NCBI RefSeq assembly: GCF_000384475.1
Contig: NZ_ARWB01000001.1
Span: 4,330,123 to 4,394,122, forward strand
Direction: 5' to 3'
DNA from: Methylopila sp. M107
GTDB taxonomy: Bacteria > Pseudomonadota > Alphaproteobacteria > Rhizobiales > Methylopilaceae
Length of the DNA stretch: 64,000 nt
Position 1 is the first letter of the stretch. The number at the start of each line of letters is the position of its first letter. Made by a program: the position numbers and the translations under genes. Under the pieces are notes generated by a model. That model was not told the DNA's origin, ran no database searches, and saw nothing but the letters and a program-made list of their open reading frames with translations. Positions 52,948-62,604 of this stretch are shown piece by piece.

Positions 52948-53772
52948 TCACTGGCCTTCCCGCGCGTAGCGCAGATGCCAGAGCTGGATGGCGTTGACGA
53001 CGAGCAGCATGACGAAGGCGGCGGCGAGCATCACGACCGCGATCGCGGCCGCGCCCTGATAGTCGTATTCCTCGAGCCGGATGAAGGCGAGCAGGGCCGC
53101 GATCTCGGTGCGGAACGGCTGGTTGCCGGCGATGAAGATCACCGCGCCGAACTCGCCGAGCGAGCGCGCGAAAGCGAGGCTGCAGCCCGCGAGATAGGCC
53201 GGGAAGATCGCCGGGAACACCACGCTGAGAAAGATCCGCAACGGTCCCGCGCCGAGCGTCTCGGCGGCCTCCTCGGTCTCGTCGGACAGGTCTTCCAGCA
53301 CGGGCTGGACCGAGCGCACCACGAAGGGGATCGAGGTGAACGCCATCGCGGCCATGATGCCGAGCGGCGCGTAGGCGACCTTGATCCCGAGCGGTTCGAG
53401 GAACCGCCCGTACCAGCCATTGCCCGCGAACAAGGCCGTGAGCGCGACGCCTGCGACCGCGGTCGGCAGCGCGAAGGGCACGTCGATCAGCGCGTCCAGC
53501 ACGCGCTTGCCCGGAAACGAATAGCGCGCGAGGACCCAGGCGAGCCCGAGCCCGAACACGGCGTTGAACGCGGTCGCGCCCAGCGCGGCCAGCGCCGTGA
53601 CCTGAAAGGCCGCGAGCGCCCGGGGGCTCGTGACGACGGACGCGAAGCGCTCCCAGCCGAGCCCTGCGGACTGAAAGACGAGGGCGCTCAGCGGCAGCAG
53701 CACGATCACGCCGAGATAAGCGAGCGTGCAGCCGAGCGCGAGGCGGAAGCCGGGTAGGGCGGTGCGGGACAT
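52948..53772 (-). CDS. cysT: Sulfate/thiosulfate ABC transporter permease CysT
   Basis: This 274-residue permease is the CysW partner. It has about six hydrophobic segments, FALPTAVAGVALTALFA near 100 and an EAA-type loop EEAAETLGAGPLRIFLSVVFPAIFP near 168. GSLGEFGAVIFIAGNQP-like SLGEFGAVIFIAG near 206 is typical of CysT. The ATG at 53772 is preferred; the frame is also open to an ATG at 53814, adding 14 residues. The gap to the binding-protein gene holds a palindromic repeat. Confidence 0.92.
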   Translation of the reverse strand: MSRTALPGFRLALGCTLAYLGVIVLLPLSALVFQSAGLGWERFASVVTSPRALAAFQVTALAALGATAFNAVFGLGLAWVLARYSFPGKRVLDALIDVPFALPTAVAGVALTALFAGNGWYGRFLEPLGIKVAYAPLGIMAAMAFTSIPFVVRSVQPVLEDLSDETEEAAETLGAGPLRIFLSVVFPAIFPAYLAGCSLAFARSLGEFGAVIFIAGNQPFRTEIAALLAFIRLEEYDYQGAAAIAVVMLAAAFVMLLVVNAIQLWHLRYAREGQ

Positions 53773-53823
53773 GCGGCCGGGGCGTTGGCGCGAAGACAAA
53801 TTGCGCGGCTTCATATTGAAGCT

Positions 53824-53911
53824 CGTCGTCCTCCGGCTCGACCGGAGGACCCACGCGCGGCGTAGCGCTCGATGCCCGAGATGGGCCCTCCGATCAAGTC
53901 GGAGGGTGACG
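53824..53911. repeat. Intergenic palindromic repeat (CGTCGTCCTCCGG...CGGAGGGTGACG)
   Basis: Hairpins TCCTCCGGCTCGACCGGAGGA and GCCCTCCGATCAAGTCGGAGGG lie between the sulfate-binding protein gene and cysT. It resembles the element at 7296. Confidence 0.72.
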
Positions 53912-53943
53912 GCGGCGCTTTTAATCGCCGCCGTCGAGCGGGT

Positions 53944-54960
53944 TCACCGTCCCGCGAACACCTGGTCGAGCTTGCCGCCGGGGGCGAAGTGGGTCTCGTT
54001 CGCCTTCTTCCAGCCGCCGAACACCTTGTCGACCGTGAGCAGCTCGACCTGCGGGAAGCGGTCCTTGTTGGCCTCGACGATCTTCTCGTCCTGCACGCGG
54101 TTGTTGAAGGAGGCGATGATCTCCTGGCCCTTCGACGAGTAGAGGTAGTTCAGATAGTCGGTCGCGAGCGCGGTCGTGCCGCGGCGCTCGGCGACCTTCT
54201 GGACGACCGCGACGGGGAACTCCGCGAGCAGGCTCACCGGCGGCACCACCACGCCGACCTTGTCGGCGCCGTATTCCTTCTTCACCGCGGCGGTCTCGGC
54301 CTCGAACGTCACCAGCACGTCGCCGATCTGGCGCTCCACGAAGGTCGTGGTCGAGCCGCGGCCGCCGGTGTCGAACACCGGCACGTTGGCGAGCAGCTTC
54401 TTCACGAACTCGTCCGCCTTGGCCTCGTCGCCATTGCTGACTTTCAGCGCGTAGGCGTAGGCCGCAAGATAGGTGTAGCGGGCGTTGCCGGAGGTCTTCG
54501 GGTTCGGGAACACCACCTTGACGTCCTCGCGGATCAGGTCGTCCCAGTTCTTGATGGCCTTCGGGTTGCCGGCGCGCACCACGAAGGCGGGCAGCGAGTA
54601 GAACGGCGAGGCGTTGTTCGGGAATTTCGACTTCCAGTCGCTCGCGACATAGCCGCCCTTGTCGACCAGGACCTGGACGTCGAGCTCCTGGTTGAACGTC
54701 ACCACGTCGGCCTCGAGGCCCTCCAGGATCGCGCGGGCCTGCTTGGAGGTGCCGGCGTGGCTCTGGTTGACGGTGATCTCCTTGCCGGACTTGGCCTTCA
54801 CGTCCTCCGAAAACGCCTTGTTCACGGCGGCGAACAGCTCCCGGCCGACGTCGTAGGAGACGTTGAGGATCGTGGTCGGCTCTTCCGCTGCGGCGGGGGC
54901 GGAGATCAGCGTGGCGAGGCCGATCGCGAGGGCTGCGCGGCGCAGGGCGTGGACGGACAT
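53944..54960 (-). CDS. Periplasmic sulfate-binding protein
   Basis: This 338-residue protein starts MSVHALRRAALAIGLATL and has a Sec signal ending near PAAAEEPT. It shows the family blocks LNVSYDVGRELF near 34, NQSHAGTSKQARAILEGLEADVVTFNQE near 64 and NPKTSGNARYTYLAAYAYAL near 150, which match Sbp/CysP sulfate-binding proteins. I chose the ATG at 54960; the frame is open to 55074 but that reads as upstream DNA. It is the first gene of the sulfate operon. It cannot be told from sequence alone whether sulfate or thiosulfate is preferred. Confidence 0.92.
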   Translation of the reverse strand: MSVHALRRAALAIGLATLISAPAAAEEPTTILNVSYDVGRELFAAVNKAFSEDVKAKSGKEITVNQSHAGTSKQARAILEGLEADVVTFNQELDVQVLVDKGGYVASDWKSKFPNNASPFYSLPAFVVRAGNPKAIKNWDDLIREDVKVVFPNPKTSGNARYTYLAAYAYALKVSNGDEAKADEFVKKLLANVPVFDTGGRGSTTTFVERQIGDVLVTFEAETAAVKKEYGADKVGVVVPPVSLLAEFPVAVVQKVAERRGTTALATDYLNYLYSSKGQEIIASFNNRVQDEKIVEANKDRFPQVELLTVDKVFGGWKKANETHFAPGGKLDQVFAGR

Positions 54961-55108
54961 TTCTAAGCGCTCCGGAAGGCCGGGACGACAAGGCCCGGAT
55001 CGGCGACGATCTAACCGCAACGGCCGCAAAACGCAACTAAGTACACAAAATCTATCGGGTTTAAAACGCAACATGTTCGAGATGTGATCGGCCGGGTCCG
55101 CGCTTCAA

Positions 55109-55186
55109 CGTCATTGCCAGGCTTGACCCGGCAATCCATCTCCTGAGCAAGAGTGATGGATGCCCGGATCAAGTCCGGGCATGACG
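55109..55186. repeat. Intergenic palindromic repeat (CGTCATTGCC...GGGCATGACG)
   Basis: Hairpins ATTGCCAGGCTTGACCCGGCAAT and ATGCCCGGATCAAGTCCGGGCAT lie in the gap before trpF. It is about 78 bp, a shorter family member. Confidence 0.72.
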
Positions 55187-55220
55187 GCAGTCGTCAGTCC
55201 GGACGTCGAAACGGAAAGCC

Positions 55221-55868
55221 ATGGCGATCGAGATCAAGATCTGCGGCCTGTCGACCGAAGAGACGCTGGACGCCGCGCTCGACGCCGGCGTGGACGTCGT
55301 CGGGCTCGTGTCGTTTCCGAAGAGCCCGCGCCATGTCGCGCCCGAGCGCGCCGCGGCGTTGGCCGAGCGTGCGCGCGGCCGGGGGCGCATCGCGCTGCTC
55401 ACCGTCGACGCCGACGACGCGCTGCTCGCCGAACTGGTCGCGGCCGTTTCGCCCGACATTCTTCAGCTCCACGGCGACGAAAGCCCGGAGCGGATCAAGA
55501 CGCTCAAGCGCCGCTACGGCAGCGAGATCTGGAAGGCGGTCCCGCTCTCGACGCGCGAGGATCTCGCCGGCGCCGAACCGTTCTGGGAGACCGCCGACCG
55601 GGTCCTGTTCGACGCGAAGCCGCCCAAGGGCTCCGAGCTTCCCGGCGGCAACGGCGTCGCCTTCGACTGGGGGCTGATCGTCGACCTTGACCCCAAGCGG
55701 CGCTTCGTGCTTTCCGGGGGCCTCACGCCGGAAACCGTCACAGAGGCGGTGACGGCGACGCGCGCGCCGGCCGTCGACGTCTCGTCGGGGGTCGAGAGCG
55801 CGCCGGGCGTCAAGGATCCGGAGCTGATCGCGGCTTTCGTCCGCGCCGCCCGGTCCGCCGCATCCTGA
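55221..55868 (+). CDS. trpF: Phosphoribosylanthranilate isomerase
   Basis: TrpF rearranges phosphoribosylanthranilate in tryptophan synthesis. The 215-residue TIM-barrel protein has [10 protein letters not shown] near residue 5 with the catalytic Cys, [12 protein letters not shown] near 78 and the late phosphate-binding [15 protein letters not shown] near 185, which also carries the catalytic Asp region. It leads the plus-strand run trpF-trpB-(toxin-antitoxin)-trpA-accD-folC. The ATG at 55221 starts MAIEIKICG. Confidence 0.95.
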   Translation: MAIEIKICGLSTEETLDAALDAGVDVVGLVSFPKSPRHVAPERAAALAERARGRGRIALLTVDADDALLAELVAAVSPDILQLHGDESPERIKTLKRRYGSEIWKAVPLSTREDLAGAEPFWETADRVLFDAKPPKGSELPGGNGVAFDWGLIVDLDPKRRFVLSGGLTPETVTEAVTATRAPAVDVSSGVESAPGVKDPELIAAFVRAARSAAS

Positions 55869-55888
55869 TTTCGACGGAAGGTCAGCCC

Positions 55889-57106
55889 GTGACGGCCCAG
55901 CCGCAGCCCAACTCGTTCCGCAACGGCCCCGACGAGCGCGGCCGTTTCGGCATCTTCGGCGGCCGCTTCGTCGCCGAGACGCTGATGCCGCTGATCCTCG
56001 ACCTTGAGGCCGCCTATGACGAGGCCCGCAAGGACCCGGCCTTCAAGACCGAGATGGACAGCTACCGCACCCATTACATCGGTCGGCCGAGCCCGCTCTA
56101 TTTTGCCGAGCGGCTGACCGAGAAGCTCGGCGGCGCCAAGGTCTACCTGAAGCGCGAGGAGCTGAACCACACCGGCTCCCACAAGGTGAACAATGTGCTC
56201 GGCCAGATCCTGCTGGCCAAGCGCATGGGCAAGAAGCGCATCATCGCCGAGACCGGCGCCGGGCAGCACGGCGTCGCGACCGCGACGCTCTGCGCGCGCT
56301 TCGGGCTCGAATGCATCGTCTTCATGGGCGCGGTCGACGTCGCTCGCCAGGCCCCCAACGTGTTCCGCATGAAGATGCTGGGCGCGACGGTGGTGCCGGT
56401 CCAGTCCGGCGCGAAGACGCTGAAGGACGCCATGAACGAGGCGCTGCGCGACTGGGTGACCAATGTCGCGGACACGTTCTACTGCATCGGCACGGTGGCG
56501 GGCCCGCACCCGTACCCGGCGATGGTGCGCGACTTCCAGTCGGTGATCGGCGACGAGACCAAGGCGCAGATGCAGGAGCTGGAGGGCCGGCTCCCCGACA
56601 GCCTGTTCGCCTGCGTCGGCGGCGGATCGAACGCCATGGGCCTGTTCCACCCGTTTCTCGACGACGCGAGCGTCGAGATCTACGGCGTCGAGGCGGCGGG
56701 CTTTGGGCTTTCGGGCCTCAACGCCGCCTCGATCGCGGGCGGGCGCCCCGGCGTGCTGCACGGCAACCGCACCTACCTGCTGATGGACAGGGACGGGCAG
56801 ATCGAGGAGGGCCACTCGATCTCGGCCGGGCTCGATTATCCGGGCATCGGGCCGGAGCACTCCTGGCTGAACGACATCGGCCGCGTGACCTATCTCTCAG
56901 CGACCGACGACGAGGCCGTCGAGGCTTTTCAGGTGTTGTCAAAACTCGAGGGCATCATCCCCGCGCTCGAAAGCGCCCACGCCATCGCCAAGGTGCTGGA
57001 GCTCGCGCCGCGAAAGCCGAAGGATCACCTGATGGTCGTCAACCTGTCGGGGCGAGGCGACAAGGACGTGCCGCAGATGGCCGAACGGCTGGGCACGAGC
57101 CTGTGA
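55889..57106 (+). CDS. trpB: Tryptophan synthase beta subunit
   Basis: TrpB condenses indole and serine to tryptophan with pyridoxal phosphate. The 405-residue protein has the PLP lysine in [10 protein letters not shown] near 93, the [11 protein letters not shown] block near 118 and the phosphate-binding GGGSNAMG near 242. The start is GTG at 55889 with GGAAGG upstream. It is 20 bp after trpF. A small toxin-antitoxin pair follows, where trpA is usually adjacent. Confidence 0.96.
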   Translation: MTAQPQPNSFRNGPDERGRFGIFGGRFVAETLMPLILDLEAAYDEARKDPAFKTEMDSYRTHYIGRPSPLYFAERLTEKLGGAKVYLKREELNHTGSHKVNNVLGQILLAKRMGKKRIIAETGAGQHGVATATLCARFGLECIVFMGAVDVARQAPNVFRMKMLGATVVPVQSGAKTLKDAMNEALRDWVTNVADTFYCIGTVAGPHPYPAMVRDFQSVIGDETKAQMQELEGRLPDSLFACVGGGSNAMGLFHPFLDDASVEIYGVEAAGFGLSGLNAASIAGGRPGVLHGNRTYLLMDRDGQIEEGHSISAGLDYPGIGPEHSWLNDIGRVTYLSATDDEAVEAFQVLSKLEGIIPALESAHAIAKVLELAPRKPKDHLMVVNLSGRGDKDVPQMAERLGTSL

Positions 57107-57155
57107 CAGCGGCGCCGCCGGTGCGATTTCGGCGTTTGTCGTGCATAGTGACGCT

Positions 57156-57383
57156 ATGACCGACTTGCTGGAACAGGCCGTTCTGACTGCCCGCAACTTG
57201 CCCGCCGAGAGGCAGGACGATCTGGCGCGCATGATGCTGAGCTATGCCGGTTACGACGAGCCGGTGATCGACCTGACGCCGGAAGAGGAAGCCGACTTGA
57301 TCGAGGCGCAGGCCGAGATGGAGCGCGGCGAGTTCGCGACCGACGCCGAGGTGGAAGCGGTCCTTTCCAAGTTTCGGCCTTGA
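57156..57383 (+). CDS. ParD-like antitoxin
   Basis: This 75-residue acidic protein starts MTDLLEQAVLTARNLPAERQD and contains DLTPEEEADLIEAQAEMERGEF near 38. Such small helical acidic proteins with a conserved EEE...E...R..GEF stretch are the antitoxins of ParD/ParE- or RelB/RelE-type pairs. The ATG at 57156 is 49 bp after trpB. The next gene overlaps its stop by a TTGA, as expected for a toxin partner. Confidence 0.75.
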   Translation: MTDLLEQAVLTARNLPAERQDDLARMMLSYAGYDEPVIDLTPEEEADLIEAQAEMERGEFATDAEVEAVLSKFRP

Positions 57384-57663
57384 GGCTGCGCTTCCAGAAG
57401 CGAGCCCTGCGACAGATCGAAGAGGCGCTGACTTACATTGCGGCGGAGTCGCCGCAGGGCGCGGCCAAAGTGGAGGCGCGCATTGCGGCTGCGTTGCAGC
57501 AGCTGCGGCTCTATCCCTTTTCGGGCCGGAAGACGCCAGTCCCAGCGTTCGACGGGCATACCTCACGCCCTTCCCCTATCACATCGACTATTTTGTGGGA
57601 CCTGACGAGATCGTGGTGCAGCGCTTCCGGCATTCGGCCCAAAGACCGCTGGCCACCGACTGA
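57380..57663 (+). pseudogene. ParE/RelE-like toxin gene with a one-base deletion
   Basis: The TTG at 57380 opens MRLRFQKRALRQIEEALTYI, a ParE-like start, and continues in frame to FSGRKTPVP near residue 55. From 57547 the family-like C-terminus (VRRAYLTPFPYHIDYFVGP...IVVQRFRHSAQRP) continues in the -1 frame to a TGA at 57661. Restoring one G at about 57545 (PGV instead of PA) would give an intact roughly 95-residue toxin. As sequenced, the frame instead runs to 57742 with unrelated residues. The toxin is therefore probably inactive, unless this is a sequencing error. Confidence 0.8.
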
Positions 57664-57770
57664 CCGCCGCAACGGCGTCCGGCGCTGTGTGGGTCCGATA
57701 GATGGACTTGCGCGTCACAGCCTGTTTTCCGTAGGACGATGAAAGTCTTCGCAATGGAACTCCGCCCCTC

Positions 57771-58604
57771 ATGACCGCCCGCATCGACGCCCGTTTCGCG
57801 CTCGCCGCTTCGGAAAACCGCGCCGCGCTGGTGACCTTCGTCACGGCCGGCGATCCGGACCACGCGACGTCGCTGAAGATCCTCGAGGCGCTGCCGGCCG
57901 CGGGCGCCGACGTCATCGAGCTCGGCATGCCGTTCACCGATCCGATGGCCGACGGCCCGGCCATTCAAGCGGCGGGTCTGCGCGCGCTGAAGGGCGGCGA
58001 GACGCTGAACAAGACGCTCGACCTCGTGCGCGCCTTCCGCGAGAGCGACGACGCCACGCCGATCATCCTGATGGGCTACTACAACCCGATCTACGTTCAC
58101 GGCGTCGAGGCGTTCCTGGCCGACGCCAAGGCCGCCGGCGTCGACGGGCTGATCGTGGTCGACCTGCCTCCGGAAGAGGACGAAGAACTCTGCCTGCCGG
58201 CGCTCGCCGCGGACATCGCCTTCATCCGGCTGGCGACGCCGACCACCAACGACGCGCGGCTGCCGGCCGTGCTGAAGAACACCGCGGGCTTCGTCTATTA
58301 CGTCTCGATCGCGGGCGTCACAGGCGCCGCGACGCCGGACTTCAACGTCGTGTCGGGCGCGGTCGCGCGGCTGAAGCGGCACACGAAGCTTCCCGTCGCG
58401 GTCGGCTTCGGCGTCAAGACGCCCGAGCATGCGGCCGCGATCGCGGCCGGCGCCGACGGCGTCGTGGTCGGCTCCGCGCTGGTCGAGGCGGTGCGCGGGT
58501 CGCTCGACGCCGAGGGCCGTGCCACCGACCGCACCGTCGCCGCCGTCGCCGATCTCGTCTCCGCGCTCGCGGCGGGCGTCCGCCGCGGCCGCGTGGCGGC
58601 TTGA
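57771..58604 (+). CDS. trpA: Tryptophan synthase alpha subunit
   Basis: TrpA cleaves indole-3-glycerol phosphate to indole for TrpB. The 277-residue TIM-barrel protein has [16 protein letters not shown] near 48, with the catalytic Glu and Asp, [11 protein letters not shown] near 104 and a phosphate-binding [10 protein letters not shown] near 213. The ATG at 57771 starts [10 protein letters not shown]. It is separated from trpB by the toxin-antitoxin remnant, so it may still be read from the trp promoter. Confidence 0.95.
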   Translation: MTARIDARFALAASENRAALVTFVTAGDPDHATSLKILEALPAAGADVIELGMPFTDPMADGPAIQAAGLRALKGGETLNKTLDLVRAFRESDDATPIILMGYYNPIYVHGVEAFLADAKAAGVDGLIVVDLPPEEDEELCLPALAADIAFIRLATPTTNDARLPAVLKNTAGFVYYVSIAGVTGAATPDFNVVSGAVARLKRHTKLPVAVGFGVKTPEHAAAIAAGADGVVVGSALVEAVRGSLDAEGRATDRTVAAVADLVSALAAGVRRGRVAA

Positions 58605-58638
58605 CGGCCGGGCTCTCGAGAGCGAAGGCTCACTTCCC

Positions 58639-59559
58639 ATGAATTGGCTCGTCAACGTCGTCCGCCCGAAGATCAACAGCCTGTGGCAGCGCCGGGAGGC
58701 GCCCGCGGCCGAAAACCTCTGGATCAAGTGTCCGGAGACAGGCCAGCTCGTGTTCCACAAGGACGTGGAAGCGAATGACTGGGTGATTCCCGGCTCCGGC
58801 TATCACCTGCGGATGGGCGCGAACCAGCGGCTCGCGGCGACGCTCGACCCCGGCTATGCGGAAGTCGCGCTCCCCGAGGTCGCGACCGACCCGTTGAAGT
58901 TTCGCGACGAAAAAAAATATGTCGACCGCCTGAAGGACGCCCGGACCAAGACCTCCATGGCGGACGCCGTGAAGGTCGCGACCGGCGCGATCGGCGGAAC
59001 GCCAGTCACGGTCGTGGTCCAGGACTTCGATTTCATGGGCGGCTCGCTCGGCATGGCGGCGGGCGAGGCGATCGTGCGGGGTCTCGAGACGGCGGTCGAG
59101 CGCGACACGCCGCTGATCCTGTTCGCGGCCTCTGGCGGCGCCCGCATGCAGGAGGGCATCCTGTCGCTGATGCAGATGCCGCGCACCACGGTCGCGGTGC
59201 AGATGCTGCGCGAGGCGAAGCGGCCCTACATCGTCGTGCTGACCAACCCGACGACCGGCGGCGTCACGGCGTCCTACGCCATGCTGGGCGACATCCAGAT
59301 CGCCGAGCCCGGAGCGCTGATCGGCTTCGCGGGTCCCCGCGTCATCGAGCAGACGATCCGCGAGAAGCTGCCGGCAGGCTTCCAGCGGTCCGAATATCTG
59401 AAGGACCACGGCATGGTCGACATGGTCGTGCACCGCAAGGATCTGCGCGAGACGCTCGGCCGGATCTGCCGCCTCCTCGCGGCCGGTCCGCGCGCCGCAA
59501 ACCTCCTCCCGACCGACCCCGCCTCGAACGAGGCGGAGGCCGCGCTCGCCCACGCGTGA
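58639..59559 (+). CDS. accD: Acetyl-CoA carboxylase carboxyltransferase beta subunit
   Basis: AccD transfers carboxyl groups to acetyl-CoA in the first step of fatty acid synthesis. The 306-residue protein has the carboxyltransferase blocks [17 protein letters not shown] near 132, [19 protein letters not shown] near 165 and [14 protein letters not shown] near 208. The N-terminal region that holds four zinc-binding cysteines in E. coli has only one here (WIKCPETGQ near 29), as I recall for many Rhizobiales. The ATG at 58639 is 34 bp after trpA. The stop overlaps the folC GTG. Confidence 0.95.
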   Translation: MNWLVNVVRPKINSLWQRREAPAAENLWIKCPETGQLVFHKDVEANDWVIPGSGYHLRMGANQRLAATLDPGYAEVALPEVATDPLKFRDEKKYVDRLKDARTKTSMADAVKVATGAIGGTPVTVVVQDFDFMGGSLGMAAGEAIVRGLETAVERDTPLILFAASGGARMQEGILSLMQMPRTTVAVQMLREAKRPYIVVLTNPTTGGVTASYAMLGDIQIAEPGALIGFAGPRVIEQTIREKLPAGFQRSEYLKDHGMVDMVVHRKDLRETLGRICRLLAAGPRAANLLPTDPASNEAEAALAHA

Positions 59560-60893
59560 GCGCGCTACCCGACCGACCGCACGACATGCGCCAGAGCGAC
59601 GCCTATCTGGAGCGCTTCCTCGCGCTCCATCCGAAAGAGATCGACCTGTCGCTCGGCCGCATCGAGCAGTTGCTCGCCGAGCTCGGCGATCCGCAGCTGG
59701 CCATGCCGCCTTGCGTGCAGATCGCCGGCACCAACGGCAAGGGCTCCACCACAGCGTTCCTGCGCGCGATGCTGGAGGCCGCGGGCAAGCGGGTGCATGT
59801 CTACACCTCGCCGCATCTGGTGCGCTTCCACGAGCGCATCCGCCTCGCCGGGACCTTCGTGGACGAGGACAGGCTGGCCGCGACCTTCGAGGAGGTCGAG
59901 CGCGTCAACGCCGGCCGCGCCATCACGTTGTTCGAGATCACCACCGCGGCCGCAATGCTGCTGTTCGCGCGCGAACCCGCCGACCTGCTGCTGCTCGAGG
60001 TCGGCCTCGGCGGCCGGTTCGACGCGACCAACGTCGTCCAGAAGCCGCTCGCGAGCGTCATCACCCCGGTCAGCCTCGACCACCAGAAGTTCCTCGGCGA
60101 GAACCTCGCCGCCATCGCGCATGAGAAGGCCGGCATCCTGAAGAGCCTGACGCCGGCCGTGATCGCCCGGCAGGACCCGGAGGCGCTGGCTGCGATCGAG
60201 CGCGAGGCCGCCAAGGTCGGCGCTCCGCTGAGCGTCTCGGGACAGGACTGGCAGGCCCGCGAGGAGCGCGGTCGCCTGGTGTTCGAAGACGGCGACGGCC
60301 TGCTCGACCTGCCGCTGCCGCGGCTCGTCGGCCGCCACCAGATCGAGAACGCCGGCGCCGCGATCGCGACGCTCAGGGCGTCCCGCCAGCTCTCCGCGCC
60401 GGCCTCGGCGATCGAGAAGGGTCTCGGCGCGGTCGACTGGCCCGCCCGCATGCAGCGCATCGCCCATGGGCGGCTTCTCGGCCTGCTGCCGGCGGGTTCC
60501 GAACTCTGGCTCGACGGCGGTCACAATCCGGACGGCGGCCGCGCCATCGCCTCCACGCTCGCCGAACTCGACGAGCGCTCGCCGAAGCCGATCGTGCTGG
60601 TGGTCGGCATGCTGAACACCAAGGATTCCGACGGTTTCCTCGAAGCCTTCGCGGGGCTCGCGGGCCGGGTCTATGGCGCGCCGATCACCTCGTCGGCCGC
60701 CGCCCGCTCGCCCGAAGAGGTGGTTTCGGCGGCGGAGCGGGCGGGACTCGCGGCCGAGCCCTGCGCCTCGGTCGAGGACGGGCTCGCGAAGATCGCCCGC
60801 GCCGCCGGCCCGGTCCCGCCGCGCGTGCTGATCACCGGCTCGCTCTACCTCGCAGGCGAAACGCTCGCGGCGAACGGAACGGCGCCGGGCTGA
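59556..60893 (+). CDS. folC: Folylpolyglutamate synthase / dihydrofolate synthase
   Basis: FolC adds glutamate to folates and makes dihydrofolate from dihydropteroate. The 445-residue Mur-ligase-family protein has the P-loop [12 protein letters not shown] near 58, [16 protein letters not shown] near 82 and a [10 protein letters not shown] block near 149. The GTG start at 59556 overlaps the accD stop; an ATG at 59586 is possible. Folate polyglutamates would matter to the folate-linked Tdm and DmmD in this organism. The gene ends 22 bp before a convergent sulfotransferase-like gene. Confidence 0.95.
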   Translation: MSALPDRPHDMRQSDAYLERFLALHPKEIDLSLGRIEQLLAELGDPQLAMPPCVQIAGTNGKGSTTAFLRAMLEAAGKRVHVYTSPHLVRFHERIRLAGTFVDEDRLAATFEEVERVNAGRAITLFEITTAAAMLLFAREPADLLLLEVGLGGRFDATNVVQKPLASVITPVSLDHQKFLGENLAAIAHEKAGILKSLTPAVIARQDPEALAAIEREAAKVGAPLSVSGQDWQAREERGRLVFEDGDGLLDLPLPRLVGRHQIENAGAAIATLRASRQLSAPASAIEKGLGAVDWPARMQRIAHGRLLGLLPAGSELWLDGGHNPDGGRAIASTLAELDERSPKPIVLVVGMLNTKDSDGFLEAFAGLAGRVYGAPITSSAAARSPEEVVSAAERAGLAAEPCASVEDGLAKIARAAGPVPPRVLITGSLYLAGETLAANGTAPG

Positions 60894-60915
60894 GGGTTTT
60901 GCGTCGCGACGGGTT

Positions 60916-62013
60916 TCAGCTCGACCGCGTCGCGACGATGTTCCTGAGCTTGCGGCCCGCCATCACGGCTCTCAGGCTCGCATTCACCAGCCCGACGCGC
61001 AGGCCCCCCGGCTTCAGCCGCGCGGCCGCGCGCGTGACGAGCGCGGCGATCTCGGGGATCCGCATCAGCTCCGCGGCGTCGTAATGGCTCCAGGTCTCCG
61101 GCGCCGAGCCGAACAGCCGGCCGCCCGCAGGCCGGGGCCGGAAATGCGGTTCCGCGGCCTCCCGAAGGCGCGTCTCCAGCTCCTCGTAAAAGGCCGTGTC
61201 GCGCGCGATCCCGATCGTCCGCAGCGCCGGCGCGCCATGCTCTCGGATGGTGCGCTCGATCTCGGCGCGCTCCTCGGGCGAAAACAGCAGCCGCACGATG
61301 TCGCCGACGTCGGCCGGCCGGTCGACGCCCGAATAGGCGCCCGTGGTCGTCAGCAGCCGCAGGAACTCGGTCATCTCCAGCGAATGACGGGGATTGGCGA
61401 CGCCGCCGATCGGCCGCGCGTCGGGCAGGCCCAGCGCCTCGGCCGCGAAGGTCGCGTAGATGTCGAGCTTGCGCCTCTCGATCTCGTCATAGAGCAGGAT
61501 CGTGAACTCGGCCCGGTCGCGCCGCAGATGGGGCGCGAGATCGCGCAGCGGGTTGAGCAGCCGCGAGCGCTCGCCCCGCCGGAGATGGAGCGCGAGGTAG
61601 TCCGGCAGCGCGTCGGCGCCGCCGAGCTTGATCGACTGCGCCCACATCGAGCGGATGACCGTCATCGGGTCGCGCAGCACATAGACGATGCGCAGCGGTC
61701 CCGACCCGAAGATGTCGTTCAGCGCCCGGACCTGCTTCGGCTTCCACGTGCGGAAGCCTTCGGCGGAGAGCAGCACGTCCAGACCGTCGCGCTGCGCCCG
61801 CCGCGCCGCCGCCGTCAGGCTCGCGAACACCGGGCCGTCGCGCGCCGCGACCTCTTCGGCGTGTTCGACGACCTCGTGATGGGCGAGGGCGGTCCGGACC
61901 CCGATCACCGGATAGAGCCAGCCCTTGCGCCGCAACTCCGCGCGCTGCTGCTTGAAGTTCGACTGGAGATAGGTCGTCGCCGTCTTGTGCGGCCCGACAT
62001 GGAGGACAAGCAT
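60916..62013 (-). CDS. Sulfotransferase-family protein
   Basis: This 365-residue soluble protein begins MLVLHVGPHKTATTYLQSNF. The G-x-H-K-T-A-T-T motif matches the 5'-phosphosulfate loop of PAPS-dependent sulfotransferases, and VLRDPMTVIRSMW near 110 is the 3'-phosphate-binding strand and helix. The acceptor is unknown; a carbohydrate or small molecule is plausible. I chose the ATG at 62013 because the protein then starts at the sulfate loop; the frame extends to 62145 through the trxA terminator. It is convergent with folC. Confidence 0.75.
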   Translation of the reverse strand: MLVLHVGPHKTATTYLQSNFKQQRAELRRKGWLYPVIGVRTALAHHEVVEHAEEVAARDGPVFASLTAAARRAQRDGLDVLLSAEGFRTWKPKQVRALNDIFGSGPLRIVYVLRDPMTVIRSMWAQSIKLGGADALPDYLALHLRRGERSRLLNPLRDLAPHLRRDRAEFTILLYDEIERRKLDIYATFAAEALGLPDARPIGGVANPRHSLEMTEFLRLLTTTGAYSGVDRPADVGDIVRLLFSPEERAEIERTIREHGAPALRTIGIARDTAFYEELETRLREAAEPHFRPRPAGGRLFGSAPETWSHYDAAELMRIPEIAALVTRAAARLKPGGLRVGLVNASLRAVMAGRKLRNIVATRSS

Positions 62014-62110
62014 CCGAGGTTCCGGCCGCGATCCGTCGCGCCGTGGTTGATTACCTCGATTCCCCACGCGGCTCCATTTTGGGTCCGCGAGGCCGTCGCC
62101 GTCTAAAGAA

Positions 62111-62141
62111 AAGGGCCCTCCGACGTCGCCGGAGGGCCCTT
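62111..62141 (-). terminator. Intrinsic terminator after trxA
   Basis: AAGGGCCCTCCG and CGGAGGGCCCTT pair in 12 bp around a 7-base loop. On the minus strand the stem is followed by TTTTCTTT, the expected T-run, 50 bases past the trxA stop. Confidence 0.85.
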
Positions 62142-62190
62142 GCATTCACGCGCCGCCGACGAGCGGCGGGCCTTAAGCGAAGCGATCGCG

Positions 62191-62511
62191 TCAGACGGAC
62201 GTCTCGATCCAGCTCACGAGCTTGGACTTCGGGGCCGCGCCGCGCTGGGTCGCGACGTGCTCGCCGCCCTTGAACATCATCAGCATCGGGATCGCCGAGA
62301 TGCCGAACTTGGTGGCGGTCTCGGGGTTCTCGTCGACGTTGAGCTTCACGATCTTGACCTTGCCGGCGAGCTCTTCGGAAATCTCTTCGAGGGCCGGGCC
62401 GATCGCGCGGCAGGGGCCGCACCATTCGGCCCAGAAGTCGACGACGACGGGCTCGGCGGAGTTCAACACTTCGGACTGGAAGGTGGAGTCCGAGACCTTG
62501 GCGGTGGCCAT
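62191..62511 (-). CDS. trxA: Thioredoxin 1
   Basis: This 106-residue cytosolic protein has the active site WCGPCR near 31 and the cis-proline in AIPMLMMF near 75. It reduces protein disulfides and is itself reduced by thioredoxin reductase, not seen here. The ATG at 62511 starts [11 protein letters not shown]. It is followed by a strong terminator and preceded by addA, so it has its own promoter in the 93-bp gap. Confidence 0.97.
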   Translation of the reverse strand: MATAKVSDSTFQSEVLNSAEPVVVDFWAEWCGPCRAIGPALEEISEELAGKVKIVKLNVDENPETATKFGISAIPMLMMFKGGEHVATQRGAAPKSKLVSWIETSV

Positions 62512-62604
62512 GGCGAAAACCTTTCTGAAGGCGCGCGGCGGGCTGGGGGATGGCGAAGGCCGCGCGATGTGTTGGCCGAAAAGTATGGACGCCCCGGCGG
62601 AGCG

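Noticed and set aside
58639-58760. AccD missing three of the four zinc-finger cysteines
   Set aside because: As far as I recall this is typical of Rhizobiales AccD proteins and is not a defect specific to this gene.
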